Below, in pieces: positions 44,918 to 57,010 of a DNA stretch of 64,000 nucleotides (position 1 is its first letter; every line of letters starts with the position of its first letter). The position numbers and the translations under genes are program-made. A model generated the notes under the pieces. It had not been told where the DNA came from. It made no database searches and saw nothing but the letters and a program-made list of their open reading frames with translations. The DNA is from Evernia prunastri (taxonomy: Eukaryota; Ascomycota; Lecanoromycetes; Lecanorales; Parmeliaceae): assembly GCA_003184365.1 (NCBI GenBank), contig NKYR01000081.1:121519-185518 (forward strand), given 5' to 3'.

Positions 44918-47900
44918 TCATCCCTCCTTTTTCCCACAGTAGAGACTCGCAACCTGTTCGAAAAGCTGAGTTACTGGAGGCAGAGCATACGTCGGACCCA
45001 CGTCAAACACCTCGGCCAGTCGGTCCTGGCTGACGACTACTGTATTATCATTCTCAAGCTCTGGTTCGTGAGTGATACTGCTAAACTTCGCTGTTGAAAG
45101 CCCGGAATCCTTGCTGGTACCGCCCTGGGTCAGCATTTTATGCCCATCGCCAAAGATGTCAGTCAGTCCACGAGTAGGCGCCACTCCACCCTCTGGCAAA
45201 GTCATGGGAGCAGAAGGCATCGATCCGCTCGGTCTTATGGTTCGTACCTGAGCCGTTAAGTCGATAGTGTAGAATCCCTTCACTCCTGACGAAGACAGTA
45301 GCGTTGTGATTGCGCTAGGTAACTTGGTCAGAAATTGAGGTGTGGCGTCCGCAGGATCGAAAATGGCAAGTTGTGATACCAGGCCTGTCTTTGCAGTCTG
45401 CGGTACTGCGATGGCAAAGAGTGATTCGTGACTGTCTGCGGCCAGATGACTCAGTGCGAATCGCTTTTCAGGCGACAGACCATCGCTTAGCAGATCAATA
45501 CCATACTTAAGCTTATCATCGACAAGGTCATATACGCAAAGCCCGTCCGACAACGTCACGAGGTATTTGTGGACAATGCCAAGACCAAGTAGTGGCCCAG
45601 CATACAGTCCCGTATGCACATTCCGAATCTCTCCACTGTAAGCATCAATGAGATAGATCGGAGATGCCAAGGAACATTGGAGGCCGGCAGCAATGATTGA
45701 CCCATCCTGCGAAAAGGCAAGCTTGGCACCCAGAAGGCCGTTCCCGCTAGTAGGCTTTGACACCTCCAAGGGCGTGGTGTGTTGGCAGTGCCAAGCTGTA
45801 AGGCTACTTCCGTCTTTGTTTTTCACATCTAAACCATTCCTTCGACGGGTTGCTGGCTTCCACGTTTTCACTACACCATCTTCACCAACAGAAGCGAAAG
45901 CAACAGAGCTCGGGCATGGAACAAGGTCTAGGACACCACCCTGATCGTAAGGGTTGCCAGAAGAAGATGCATGAGGGTTGTCGATTCTCGCGACCAACTC
46001 CCACACTTTTGTATCAGCGTCCCACGACCAGAATTTCAGATATACCTCCTCACGGAAGACTTGCTCTTCCGATATCCTTTCTTCGTTGAAAGCGAGGGGT
46101 TCTAAGTCTATCTTTGGTGGCATCCATTCATCCACAGAAGCAAGCCATTGCCCATCACAGCTAGTCTGTATGTGGGTGACATTAGGCTCCTCCACAATAT
46201 TCGATTCTGGGCCCATATTCAAGGTTGTGACTTTCGTTCGGGTCAGGGCCTGCCGCGAAAATTGATGAGCTGCTCCAATATCAAAAGTTTGCAAATAAGA
46301 TGCACTTGGAGTCGTCGTGTTTAGTCGCTTCGATGTGGTTGCAGATGGCACTGCCAGTAGCAAACGACCAGGAACGGAGAAGGAGGCGCAAGCCGGGCAC
46401 TTAGACCTCTGGATGGCACGCTTCTTTTGCGTTACTGCAGTCACAGTAGGTACGATAGGCAGTCGCGATATTGCTTGCTGAACAGCTGGTATCTGTATGC
46501 CGGCGACACTGAAAGTTGGTTGAAGCTCAGAGGTAGAAAGGATCATGGCAGAATTGTCAGCCAGTCGGACGGCATAGGAAGATCCAAAAGGGGAGACAAC
46601 AATGCTTTCGACGGGAGCACCCAGATGAGGAAGGTATTGTCGGTGTTCCGTCTCAAGCTGCCAGAGGACAAGCGTAGTCTCTTGACCTCCAGAGATGACA
46701 TAATTTCCTACATGTCTTAGCAATTACAGATTTTGAAGTGATGAAGGCTCACCATCTGCAGACCACTTGACTGCCTGAACGGCATTCCTATGCCAATGCA
46801 GTCGCCGAGAAGTCACGTCTGCCGAGCCCCCTTTGCCTTTACGATCCATTTTGATGAGTTTCCGTAGCAGATCCTCGTAAATATGAATGGAGCCTTTTAA
46901 TCCTCCAACGACTATGTCGATGACATTTGCCATTGACCCTCTCCCTTTGGACATCTTTCTGATCTCTTCGGAAGATCGTATCCTCACATCCGCACTAACT
47001 ATATATTCCGGACACTCGATGACACGCCACAAATATGAAACATCCTTGAGTGGCGATGGTGCTGGTTCGTCAGACGATCCAAGCATCAGTTGCGATCCAG
47101 ATGTGGCAATAATCACTCGTCCGTCTCCTAAGACCTTGACGGATGATAAAGCTTGTTCGTTTGTAAACAGTGTCTTGACATCAGTCTTAGCGCCTTCCTC
47201 ACGGCCTGCCAGACGATGCACTGAAAGCAGCCACTGTCCTTGTCCTTTTCTATCTATTGTATAAACCACGTCGCTACCAGAATCGTCCTGATTCTGCTTT
47301 GCGGTAACCAAAGAGTAGATAGACGAGGATATTTTCCACTGATTCAGCCTCAAGCCTTGAACCCAATCCCATTTTTCAATAGTCCCGGATATTGTTGAAA
47401 GGTAAAGATGGTTTTGCTCCATTGAAGAGAACGCAAATCCCGAGATGCTATGAGCTTTGTAGACGCGGAGTTGGCGCACAAGAAGCGAAGTGGAAGTCGA
47501 ATACACAGCGATTGAAGTGCCATATGCGACTAATAGAAATCTAGGTAGAAGTCTGTCAGAATGCAAGAGAGTACGCTTCTTGCAATGTAGTGACATACTT
47601 CTCATCCGGAGAAAAGACTGGATCCACATCAAGCATCTGCCCTCCCACAGAATCTGAGACTTTCCACGTCGCTGCCTCGACAGCCGTTTCTTCGTCCTTC
47701 TTTCTACTGGATCGTCCAGTGCTGTCCTTTCGCTTGTCTTTCTTGGACTTGTGCTTTCTTGTCAGCTTCTGGCCGTCTTCTCTCTCTCGTTCTCGGCTTT
47801 TCTGGCGGTTCCCCGATCCGACCATTTGGCCTTTCTCCAACGACTCCCCCACTTGTCCTTGTAATTTTCCAGTATCTCCATGGTCCTCTCCTGTCTTGGT

Positions 47901-48161
47901 TCCATCATCAGGTCCTAAATCGTCTCTTTGCAATTTCTTTAAGGCTTTCTTTTCTTGCTTTGCAAGCTTGCGAGCGAGCTTATCGTTACTTCTGTCCGGC
48001 GGTACCTGAGCGAAATCTTGGGTCTTGGTGTGCTTTGGTATAGCGTCCGAAGGAGCTTTAGCATGTGGTGCTCTTGGCGTGTTCTTCTGCTTCTTGATCC
48101 TTTTCGACAGTTCAGATGTGGCTGACTCTTCGTCTGCTGTCTCGCGTTTCCTTTTGGACAT
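44918..48161 (-). CDS. UTP17: Nan1/Utp17 (WDR75-like), U3 snoRNP/t-UTP subunit
   Basis: Exons are 48161-47599, 47540-46753 and 46707-44918 (1046 aa); introns are 58 and 45 bp with consistent phase. The start MSKRKRETADEESATSELSK opens a Lys/Arg-rich nucleolar-type region of about 170 residues. A WD40 propeller follows (FLLVAYGTSIAVYS, ISGFAFSSMEQNHLYLSTIS, GTIEKWDW, HWHRNAVQAVKWSADG, YVISGGQETTLVLWQLET). A second propeller comes after that (SVAFASVGEDGVVKTWKP, FSQDGSIIAAGL) and a C-terminal region ends FEQVASLYCGKKEG. Utp17 is a subunit of the t-UTP/UtpA complex, which binds nascent pre-rRNA and is needed for Pol I transcription and 18S processing. Assignment rests on the two-propeller layout, the GQETTLVLWQLET block and the C-terminus. 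Confidence 0.85.
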
Positions 48162-48426
48162 TTTCGATCGCACACAAACCAGAAAAGCTGTTCTACTCAC
48201 ACTCCGACAGCTTGCAAGGACATAACTGTGATGCGCACTTTCAGCAAAGCATTGAGAATTTTCGAACTCGCCCTATTGATATTCGGGTTGAATGCAAGAT
48301 GGGTAGGGCTGACAGACCCCGAAGATCTACCGACATTTTCTAGACCAACGACTCGATAACCAATTCAACTTCAACAATCACCCTTCGAATTCCCTGTTCA
48401 GCGACTCCAAGAACTGATCGCACATC
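48162..48426. promoter_or_regulatory. Shared bidirectional promoter of UTP17 and RPB10
   Basis: Only 265 bp separate the two start codons. I see no strong TATA box; AATTTTC at about 48253 weakly recalls the RRPE-type element of ribosome-biogenesis genes, but this is not decisive. Confidence 0.6.
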
Positions 48427-48816
48427 ATGATCATTCCTGTACGTTGTTTCTCATGCGGCAAGGTACAGACGCACCTCAAAATTCAAGCCCGGGGATGCTT
48501 TGTCTGATTTGATGTTCTAGGTGATAGGGGACATGTGGGAGAGCTACCTTAGGATGCTAGACGCTGGTATCGCAGATGGGTGAGGAAATCTTCAGTATAC
48601 TGCCTCTTGTTCAGAATCTGACATGCTTCGTAGCGATGCCATGGACAAGCTGGGTTGCAAGCGGTTTTGTTGCCGGCGCATGATCATGACACACGTGGAT
48701 TTGATAGAGAAGCTGCTCAAGTCAGTCTTTCCGTATTTAAAGAGGACGCGTGAGCTGATGTGCCGCTTAGATACGATCCTTCGGAGCGAGCTAGACTGAA
48801 AGCCCAGGGAACATGA
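48427..48816 (+). CDS. RPB10: RNA polymerases I, II and III subunit RPABC5
   Basis: Four exons, 48427-48462, 48521-48579, 48634-48720 and 48771-48816, encode 75 aa. Introns of 58, 54 and 50 bp have good donors, branch points (CTGAT, CTGAC, CTGAT) and acceptors. The start MIIPVRCFSCGKVIGDMWES gives the first zinc pair (CFSC). The second pair is the adjacent Cys-Cys in CKRFCCRRMIMTHVDLIEKL, as in all Rpb10 proteins. It ends YDPSERARLKAQGT. Rpb10 is a small zinc-binding assembly subunit shared by the three nuclear RNA polymerases. Each exon is too short to be found without splicing. Confidence 0.98.
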
Positions 48817-49235
48817 CAGGTTGTGGACGGAAAACAGTGGTGAACCGGAAGAGACATTGCAGAGGGTATATCTGCGGGAAGGGGTGGAGAAAAAGGAGTG
48901 CTACTCTATTGTACAGGCGTTGTGGCTGGCATGGATACCCGATCTGACGCATCGAAGTTAGCTGGAGGAGGGAGCGTCGAGACCGGAATTTGCAGCTGTA
49001 CCGTTGCTGTGAGGTCCACGCCAATCGTGACTCAGGCTATCCATGATACCGATAGTATCGAGACGTTTCACTGAAGCATTGATCCGTTGTCCCCAAATAG
49101 AAATGGGCAAAGATTCCGTGTTGTGACCCTGGGAAAGCCACGACTTTGGACAATGCCGAGGATTAGCCGGCCATTTCTCCGCAACTTCGTGCATTGAGCC
49201 ATTCATTGTATCAACACTTGACCACACGCCCGACC
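48817..49235. other. Intergenic, no gene seen
   Basis: About 420 bp holding the RPB10 3' end and the promoter of the next gene. Confidence 0.5.
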
Positions 49236-51387
49236 ATGACTATGGCACAACGGTGGCTCCGAACCCGAGAATGTACACCAGCTAGGCTCCCAGGCATTTT
49301 CTTACCCAGAACCTTCAAGCGGCGTGAGACTACCTCAACCTCTGTACATTCCAGCAAAGTCGCCGGAGACATATCGAGCGTCTTCCCCTCACTATCTGGC
49401 TTGGATAGCCCTCCATTGCCTCCAAGATTTGCAGGATTAAAGAGAAGGCTAATACAGGGCCATGAGGACCACGTGAGAGACAGCTGGCATCGGTTGCTAG
49501 CAGATCTACGCGAGGAGATCGATATTATTAAGGCATTGGGCTCGAGAGTCATACCAGAGCTGGAATTCAGAGACATGCACAACATGGAGCAGAGAACTGC
49601 ATTTCGCGATGGCTTACACAAAAGAGGTGTTGGTGTCATCAGAGGCGTAGTGTCGGAGCGAGAAGCATTGGGTTGGAAAGAATTATTGCAGAGGTATATA
49701 CAAACCAACCCTTTGACAAAAGGTAGGGAACCGTATCGTCTCCTTTGTATTGGCACAACGGCCGTCGTTAGCTATGCACTTTGAGGTTCTGGTTGAGGAA
49801 TAGGGACATACGCATGAGGCTCTTTCTAACACTTTCATTTATCACAAATTTTGGGCCTGGAGCCCAGACTCACGTTCGCACTACGGATTTCATTTTTTGA
49901 TCTCAGCGGATTTGACAGAATCTATTTCATAAAATACCATCGAAGCGTGAGCTATTGCCTCATCAATGCGCCCAAAGAACTGTCACCTTTATGACATTCT
50001 CACCTTTGTTGTCCGACCATCTTTCTGTATACATGTCTCATTCGTTTCTAGGCTTTCCGGCCGAGAACCCCACCGTATACGAGCTCTATTGGTCTCCTCC
50101 CCAAGTCCTCGCCCGCGCCCATCCTAACCTTCTTCGAACTCAAGCATTTCTCATGTCTCATTGGCACTCTGCCGACAAGTCTGCTCGAATATCCACATCA
50201 CACCCCGTCGCGTATGCTGACCGCCTTCGTATACGGCAGCCTGGTGATGCTGGATTTGCGCTCGGTCCGCATATTGATAGTGGGAGCTGCGAAAGGTGGG
50301 TACGTACAGTCCGGAGGGGACCTTTCCTATCTGTTTGACATGTCTCGGGAGCAAGCTGACCATGCCTACTCCCAACACATGTCCTGCGACTTCATTACAT
50401 CCCTTGAAGGTACAATGCTGACCCCCAAATGTGCGTAGGAAGAGAACGGGTATGGCAAAGGTAGTGTCTACAACGAGATATTCCGGGGAAATTGGGAAGC
50501 CTATGACCCTTGGGAAAGTAGCTGCCGATTATCTGTTGTCTCTGACCTTTACAACGGTGCTGGGGGTTGTTCGATGTATCGCATGTTCCAAGGCTGGTTG
50601 TCCATGTCCACCACCAGCGCAGGGGAGGGGACTTTGATGGTCAATCCGCTACTGGGGAAGGCAACAGCCTATCTCTTGCTGCGACCTTTCTTTCAACCCA
50701 GAAGAGGTCCCACAGAAGCGTCAGGATCGGGTTTCCTCGAATTCAGTAATTGGAGCCTAGAAGACGAGACGACTCCAGTGTTACAGGGAGCCGTCCCTTC
50801 TAATTGTCAAGAGCTTAACACGGCCTTACATCCTCACCTCGAGCTACAAAAGACCATGACACATGTGCCCCAAGTCAGACCTGGAGACTACGTAGCATGG
50901 CATTGCGACAGTAAGTCAGGAACTTGACAGTTGAGACCTTTGGTGACTCGCGTTGACGTTCTGGACAGCAATACACGCCGTTGACAAGACCCACGCCGGC
51001 AGGGACGATTCAAGCGTGATGTATATCCCAGCGTGCCCGCTGACGGAAGCCAACGCTGAATATATGGCGCGGCAAAGGGAGACATTCTTTGAAGGTATAT
51101 CTCTTCCACCGCCCAACCTGGAGGTATAACAGACCAAGATCTATCTCCGAGCTTACTAATTCGCCCACGTAGGAACGCCAGGTCCAGACTTCCCTTCCGG
51201 CGTGGGCGAAAGCCAGCATCTAGGCCGCTTGACTCCGGACTTTGTCATGCAAAACATCGATGTCGAGGCCCAGCGTGCGATGGGATTGACTCGATACGAT
51301 GCCGGCCAGATCGGTTTGCTTGAGCGAGAGCTTCAGATGCTGCAGAGGGCGAACGAGATTCTGGGGTTCGACTCAAAGGCTACCTAG
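49236..51387 (+). CDS. DUF1479/phytanoyl-CoA-dioxygenase-like protein
   Basis: Exons are 49236-49722, 50052-50299, 50439-50910, 50969-51094 and 51173-51387 (515 aa; phases consistent). Introns 1 and 2 are long (329 and 139 bp). The N-terminus is Arg/Thr-rich, which could be a mitochondrial presequence. FAGLKRRLIQGHEDHVRDSW is a family marker. VYELYWSPPQVLARAHPNL follows exon 1. The iron site is predicted as PHIDSG (HxD) with the distal His in TIHAVDK, plus an Arg in the last exons. This family is Fe(II)/2-oxoglutarate-dependent; bacterial YbiU belongs to it. Substrate unknown. Confidence 0.85.
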
Positions 51388-52007
51388 GAAAGAATTTGGC
51401 AAGCAATTCATGGGTATGGTTTGGGTGTCCCTGCCACTGATCGCGACAGCTTACAGGGAAAAGCAACAACCTTTGATAGTGCGTGTAGTAGGTAGGGCCA
51501 TCCTTCGTCAACGGAGCGAATGGTCGAAGTTCTCGAAGTTCTCCTGATCATAATGCTTCATAAGTGCCCGAATGGCTTGTTGATACTTATCACCCGCCTC
51601 CGACTCAGGGTTACCGAATCGTCAAAGCAGCGAGCTGCATGCCACGTCTCCCCATCTCATGGGTCCGCAAATGATTGTCATACACACAGCCTTGCTGAAG
51701 CTTGGAGCATCGATGTTTTGACTGCTACATTTTCCAACGCTTTGGGAGACTGTGAAGGTGAAGAAGTACCAACAAGCCAGAGAGAGAAGTCGCCAGTCTT
51801 TAGAATGAATTGCCAATTTTCCGCCGCGGTAGATGAGTAGACGACGTAAACGACCAAAGCTTTCACGACCGTACGATGCTTACTGTAATTCTTTCGCCAG
51901 TAGATAAGGTCCAAATCCCATATTCTCGCAGTAGAGACCGCCAACCGAGCGTAACAAATCCTCATTCCACCCCCCCCACCCACACCACACCTCACCTCAC
52001 CCCACCA
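51388..52007. other. Intergenic, no gene seen
   Basis: About 620 bp between two same-direction genes; the last 60 bases are a C/A-rich leader before the GH18 start. Confidence 0.5.
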
Positions 52008-52886
52008 ATGCCTCCCACCAGCCCCGCCCCGCACCAACCCCGCGTCGTCCTCTACCACCAAACCCACTACCACCGCAACGCCTTCGTCTCCCTCCTGCCC
52101 CTCCTCACCGAAGCCACCGACCTCGTCCCCATCACCCACCTCATCGTCGCGGCCCTCCACCTCAACGACCCCCCCGGCCGCATCACCCTGAACGACGACC
52201 CCCCCTCCGCGCCCAAACACGCCCCGCTCTGGTCCGAAGTCGCCCTCCTCCAAGCCGCCGGCGTCCCCGTCCTCGCCATGCTCGGCGGCGCCGCCCAAGG
52301 CTCCTTCGCCCGCCTCGACTCCCCCTCCCCCGCGGGCTTCGAAGCGCACTACGCGCCCCTGCGCGATCTCCTCCGCGCGCACAACCTCGACGGGCTCGAC
52401 CTCGACGTCGAGGAACCAATGTCCCTCCCCGGCGTCGTCCGCCTCATCGACCGCCTCAAGGCCGATTTCGGCCCCGGCTTCCTCGTCACCCTCGCCCCCG
52501 TCGCCACGGCGCTGCAGGGCCGCCCGCACCTGTCCGGTTTCGACTACGAGGCCCTGGAGCGCGCGCGGGGGGGCAGCATCGCGTGGTACAACGCGCAGTT
52601 CTACAACGGGTGGGGCCGCCTCGAGGCGTTTGTCGACTACGACGCTATCCTGCAGAGGGGGTGGCGGCCGGAGAAGGTCGTCGTCGGGGCGCTGACTAGT
52701 CCTGGGAACGGCGCGCAGGGGTGGTTGGATGTGCGGGAGTTGGGGGGGACGGTGAGGGCGTTGGGGGCGTTTTATAGGGGGTTTGGGGGGGTGATGGGGT
52801 GGGAGTATTTCAATAGCGAGCCGGGGGGGGAGGCGAGGCCGTGGGAGTGGGCGGTGGGGATGAGGGAGTGCGTGAGGGGGTGTTGA
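52008..52886 (+). CDS. GH18 glycoside hydrolase (chitinase/endo-beta-N-acetylglucosaminidase-like)
   Basis: A single exon of 292 aa, very GC-rich. The barrel starts RVVLYHQTHY and continues ITHLIVAALHLND and VPVLAMLGG, beta strands typical of the fold. The catalytic strand is LDGLDLDVEE, matching DGxDxDxE with the last Glu as acid. IAWYNAQFYNGWG and GVMGWEYFNSEPG are the substrate-contacting strands seen in fungal GH18. There is no signal peptide: it starts MPPTSPAPHQPR. That makes it an intracellular or non-classical member of the family. It would cleave beta-1,4 GlcNAc links in chitin or N-glycans by substrate-assisted catalysis. Confidence 0.9.
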   Translation: MPPTSPAPHQPRVVLYHQTHYHRNAFVSLLPLLTEATDLVPITHLIVAALHLNDPPGRITLNDDPPSAPKHAPLWSEVALLQAAGVPVLAMLGGAAQGSFARLDSPSPAGFEAHYAPLRDLLRAHNLDGLDLDVEEPMSLPGVVRLIDRLKADFGPGFLVTLAPVATALQGRPHLSGFDYEALERARGGSIAWYNAQFYNGWGRLEAFVDYDAILQRGWRPEKVVVGALTSPGNGAQGWLDVRELGGTVRALGAFYRGFGGVMGWEYFNSEPGGEARPWEWAVGMRECVRGC

Positions 52887-54915
52887 GGGTTGTCTGGAGT
52901 GAAGTGGAGTGAAGTGGAGTGGATTGGATTGGATTGGATTGGGATGTCACGCATACTGCTCCCGCTCCTTTGCCTGGATGTACTGGTTTCTACTGATCTG
53001 AGGGTTCACGCCTGCCATGTCCTCTTCGCTACGCTGTTTGGGGGAGGTGGGGGGAGGGATGTTTTGGATCACCCTCTTAGCCAAAGAGAGGGGGGATGCA
53101 ACCAGTGCAGTCGGACGGACCGCAGCAGGGGGGGATAGAAAGGGAGGGACGTCAGGAGACACTACCGATCCCGGCGGAAACAGAGAGTTTACCGTTATGA
53201 CGGAGCTGGGTCCTTTTTTTTCGGAGCTTCTCTGTTCGATATTATTTAACCCTTGGGTATGTACCCCAGGTTGCGGCAGTGGGAAATGTCAAATGATGGG
53301 TTTGTAATATTGATTGCATGCATGTGGTTTGCGGCGGGAGATCAGCGCTGGAAGGCTGCTTGGGGGGCCCCCGGGGGAGGGAACCATCTGCCCAGGGTTA
53401 GTTACCAATAAAGTCATTTCTATTTAGGTACGGAGTAAGGTAGGCGCATATGTATATAAAGTCATTTTTTTTGGTTTAAAAATAGAGTGATAGACAGACG
53501 TAGGTAGTGAGTTAATGATGCGTTTTTCTGTTTTTTTTCTCCTTGATGATGGAAGTTTTCTCACCTGCTTGAGGTTGAACAGCAAAGTGAAGTAGGTACC
53601 TCCTTCATACCATTTGCTTGGCATACCTTTTATAAATATGAGCCGAAAAGGCCGAGGGAGTCTGGGGAAAGACCGCTCGCTTACCAGTACTACGTGTCTA
53701 GTCTGGATTTTTTTTTTTGAATTTTTTTTATCATTCTGACCTCATACCTTAACTTGCCTATCTTTTATATGGATAATAGTATCTATGTATGATGAGCAGA
53801 GAAATTTCGTTTGATAGGGATGGAGAAAATCTTTTGGAAGAGATGCAAGGTAGGTATGTGTGTGGCGCATGACAAAGCTGACAACTGGATTTGGGCACTA
53901 GCTCCGAATGTTGGCCTGTTCATTAAAATTGATTTAGTTAACTTGATTAACTTGATTCTTTTTTACAAGCATTTAACAAGCATTTAACAAGCATTAAACA
54001 AAGCTTGGAGGGGTCAGTGTCTCTTCTCATTGGTGACATTCGCCACACTCTCATCACCCTTCTCCCGTTCTCCCTTTTTTCCATTATTCCCACTGCTTCT
54101 TCCTTTGCCCTTCCCGAGCAAGCCTCTCCCTTTTTTCCCCTAGTCCTTGTCTTCACAATTCTCATCTCTCACTACTATTTGCCGCAACATAAATCCTTCC
54201 TGTTTTGCTGTCCGTCAGACATACATACAGACACACATATGTACATACATACATATGATATATGTCGGTCAAAATCCAATGGCACATCTAAATTTTCATC
54301 CTGCTTCATACCGTCGTAGTGTAAAAGAATCGTAAAATATTCCCGTACTGATGACGGGGATAAAATAATAGTAAAGTAAAGTAGGGAGTGATTTCGGAAC
54401 CCCTGGAAATTGGCGCCAAAGCTGTGGCTGGTGCCTCTAAGTGATCAAAATCCGAGCCCCATCGCGACCTTCCACCGTGACCAACTCCATCTGTTACCAC
54501 CCCTCTCAACCTTTCACCACCTCCCTCTACTCCATACATCCTACACTCTCCCATCAACCTCCCTGCTCTCTCCGTCGCCTCGCTGCCCTTCTCTCCCTTC
54601 TTACGCTCGCTACTCATCTGCCGTCGCAAACTCTGCAGGTGCCCAGCCTCCCAGCCGTGCCCAATTGGACGACTCCCCCATCCGACAACGACGACGGCTA
54701 TCGAGAATCGCGCTGGGATAGATGATCAGGACGACGGATCAAGAGCTGGGACCATCATTGTGCACGTGCTGGATATTGGGACTGGCGGTGAAAGGGTCTG
54801 TCGACCGCGGAACGACCTCCGAGCCAGATCATCATCCAGTCACGCCGAGCTCGTCATCGAATCCACCCTTGGATAGACTACCTGCAGCCTCACGGAGGTT
54901 GACTGGTCGCCCCAC
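52887..54915. other. Intergenic, no gene seen
   Basis: About 2 kb. It contains T-rich runs (53460, 53530, 53710) and a triple AAGCATTTAAC repeat at about 53967-54000. The pyrimidine-rich leader of the next gene lies at about 54480-54620. Short frames across it have no support. Confidence 0.5.
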
Positions 54916-57010
54916 ATGAGCAGCGAGATTGCGCAAGCGCCCAAAGAGGATATTCCACTCTCCAGTGCCGTCGCAGACCACCTAGACCTACCCCCAAATA
55001 CCCATCTGGAACCTCCAGGCTCTGACATCGACACCTTCGGTACGTTGCCATGCCCACCTGAGTTGGGATCCCCAGTCATTGTTTGCTGTGACTACTGTAC
55101 ATGCGTAGCCGAGTATGCTAATCTGTGTTGCAGATTCTACGTCCGCTCCTGTAAAGCAGTCACTTGATCCTACAGACAATCCTCCAATCCCATCTTCGAC
55201 GTCGGATCCATTACCATCAGAACCAACGGATAGTGCACTAGGCGGAGAAGATGAGATAGCCTCGTCGTCGGCAGCGATACCTGGCACGCAAGAGAAGTCG
55301 GTGGAAGGAGGGCTCGCACCCAACGTACCCATCCGATCATCCTCCACGGCCAAGACGCAAGCCCCAGGTACAACGCCCATGGTTGAGAAGCCTACTGGAG
55401 ACGCAATATCATTATCGAAGAAAGGATCGAAAGGTAGCATTAGACCCAAAAGTCAAAGCGGTGGTGTTGCGGAAACGAAGACCCTAGACAAAGAGAAAGC
55501 GAGTCCCTTGACCTCTAAAGACCCGGAGAAATTGGGTAGTGAAGAGCAAGCGGCCAATAAAACGAAACCGAAGAAAAGGGGTGGATTCCTATCATTCCTA
55601 AATTGTTGCAGCGCACCAGAAAATGCCAGTACAGTCGAAGGTGGTGATCAGGCAGTTCCGGCGAAAAAGGCCAAGGTGCTGCAACAAAAGCCCGGGAGGC
55701 AACCTACCCCGGTAGCAAAGGTGAACGCTAGTGCAGGAGAGTCGAGTACGGGGGAATCGAAAGAGGTTGCAGAGGAAAGTATTGGAGGACCGGAATACTC
55801 GGAGCTTAAGCCAGCTGCAAAACCAACAATGATCACAAGATCATCGAAAGACAAGGTACCCGCAGAAAAGCCGGTCGCGCAAGCTCCACCTGTGTCATCT
55901 ACAGCAGAGACCACAGAAGCGCCGGCGGCTACAGAAACTCGCGATCCATTATTACCGCCTGTGCCAGCTTCAAACGTTTCTTCGCCTCCGGAAGCGGTTC
56001 TCGTCCAAAGCATGGAGGCAACGCCAGTCATCGCTGGTACCGCGCCCCCTCAATTGATCGAACCCGATCAGTCTGTGGCCGAACAGGGAACTACAATCAA
56101 TGATCGTACACCTCAACAAGAACAAGCCGACAGCGACATAGCGATGGTCGATGCTCCACCGGTCGCTCCAGCCGCAGAAGAACCATCAACCACAGCGCGA
56201 GAGCTGACTCAGGCACAAGTGAACCTCCCTCCTCCACCTCCACGAAATGGTCAAGATACGACAGTTTCAGCATCCAGCGCTGTCACGCCAAGTGACAAGC
56301 AACGGTGGCTGTTACCGCCACTTCAACCTCACTTCAAGGGCAGGAAGTGCTTAGTTTTGGATCTGGACGAAACCTTGGTCCACAGCAGTTTCAAGGTGCT
56401 TATATTCTTCTACTCTAATGTTTATGAGCTAACTTTTCTAGATACTCCACCAAGCCGACTTTACGATACCTGTCGAAATAGAGGGCCAATTTCATAACGT
56501 GTACGTTATTAAGCGGCCAGGTGTCGATCAGTTTATGAAGAGAGTTGGTGAACTGTATGAAGTTGTTGTATTTACTGCTTCGGTCTCAAAGGTACGCATC
56601 TGCAGCTGTTTCATTGGATCGCTTCAAAATTGACGCATGCTAGTACGGCGATCCACTGCTTGACCAATTGGACATCCACAAGGTCGTTCACCATCGGCTA
56701 TTCCGTGAGAGCTGCTACAACCATCAAGGCAACTACGTCAAGGTATTTATCAATTGAATTCTCCTTTTCGCTTGACTGACTGCTAATCTTCATCAAGGAT
56801 CTCTCGCAAGTCGGCCGTGATCTACGAGAGACAATCATCATCGACAACTCGCCCACATCCTACATCTTTCACCCACAACATGCCGTACCCATCAGCAGCT
56901 GGTTCTCCGACGCCCACGATAACGAGCTGTTGGATCTCATTCCCGTCCTGGAAGATCTCGCAGGAAGCCAAGTCAGAGACGTGAGCTTGGTGCTTGACGT
57001 ATCGTTATGA
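54916..57010 (+). CDS. Psr1-like FCP/SCP-family protein phosphatase
   Basis: Exons are 54916-55039, 55134-56395, 56442-56591, 56644-56742 and 56798-57010 (615 aa; phases consistent). Residues 1-420 are disordered, Ser/Pro/Glu-rich, with KKRGGFLSFLNCCSAPENAS near residue 165, a likely palmitoylation (CC) motif. The catalytic domain starts HFKGRKCLVLDLDETLVHSS, giving the nucleophile motif DxDxT. YVIKRPGVDQFMKRVGELYE, VVVFTASVSKYGDPLLDQLD and TIIIDNSPTSYIFHPQHA complete the HAD core. The protein ends VSLVLDVSL. Yeast Psr1/Psr2 are plasma-membrane phosphatases in the sodium-stress and general stress response. The CC motif and the layout fit that family. Confidence 0.9.
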
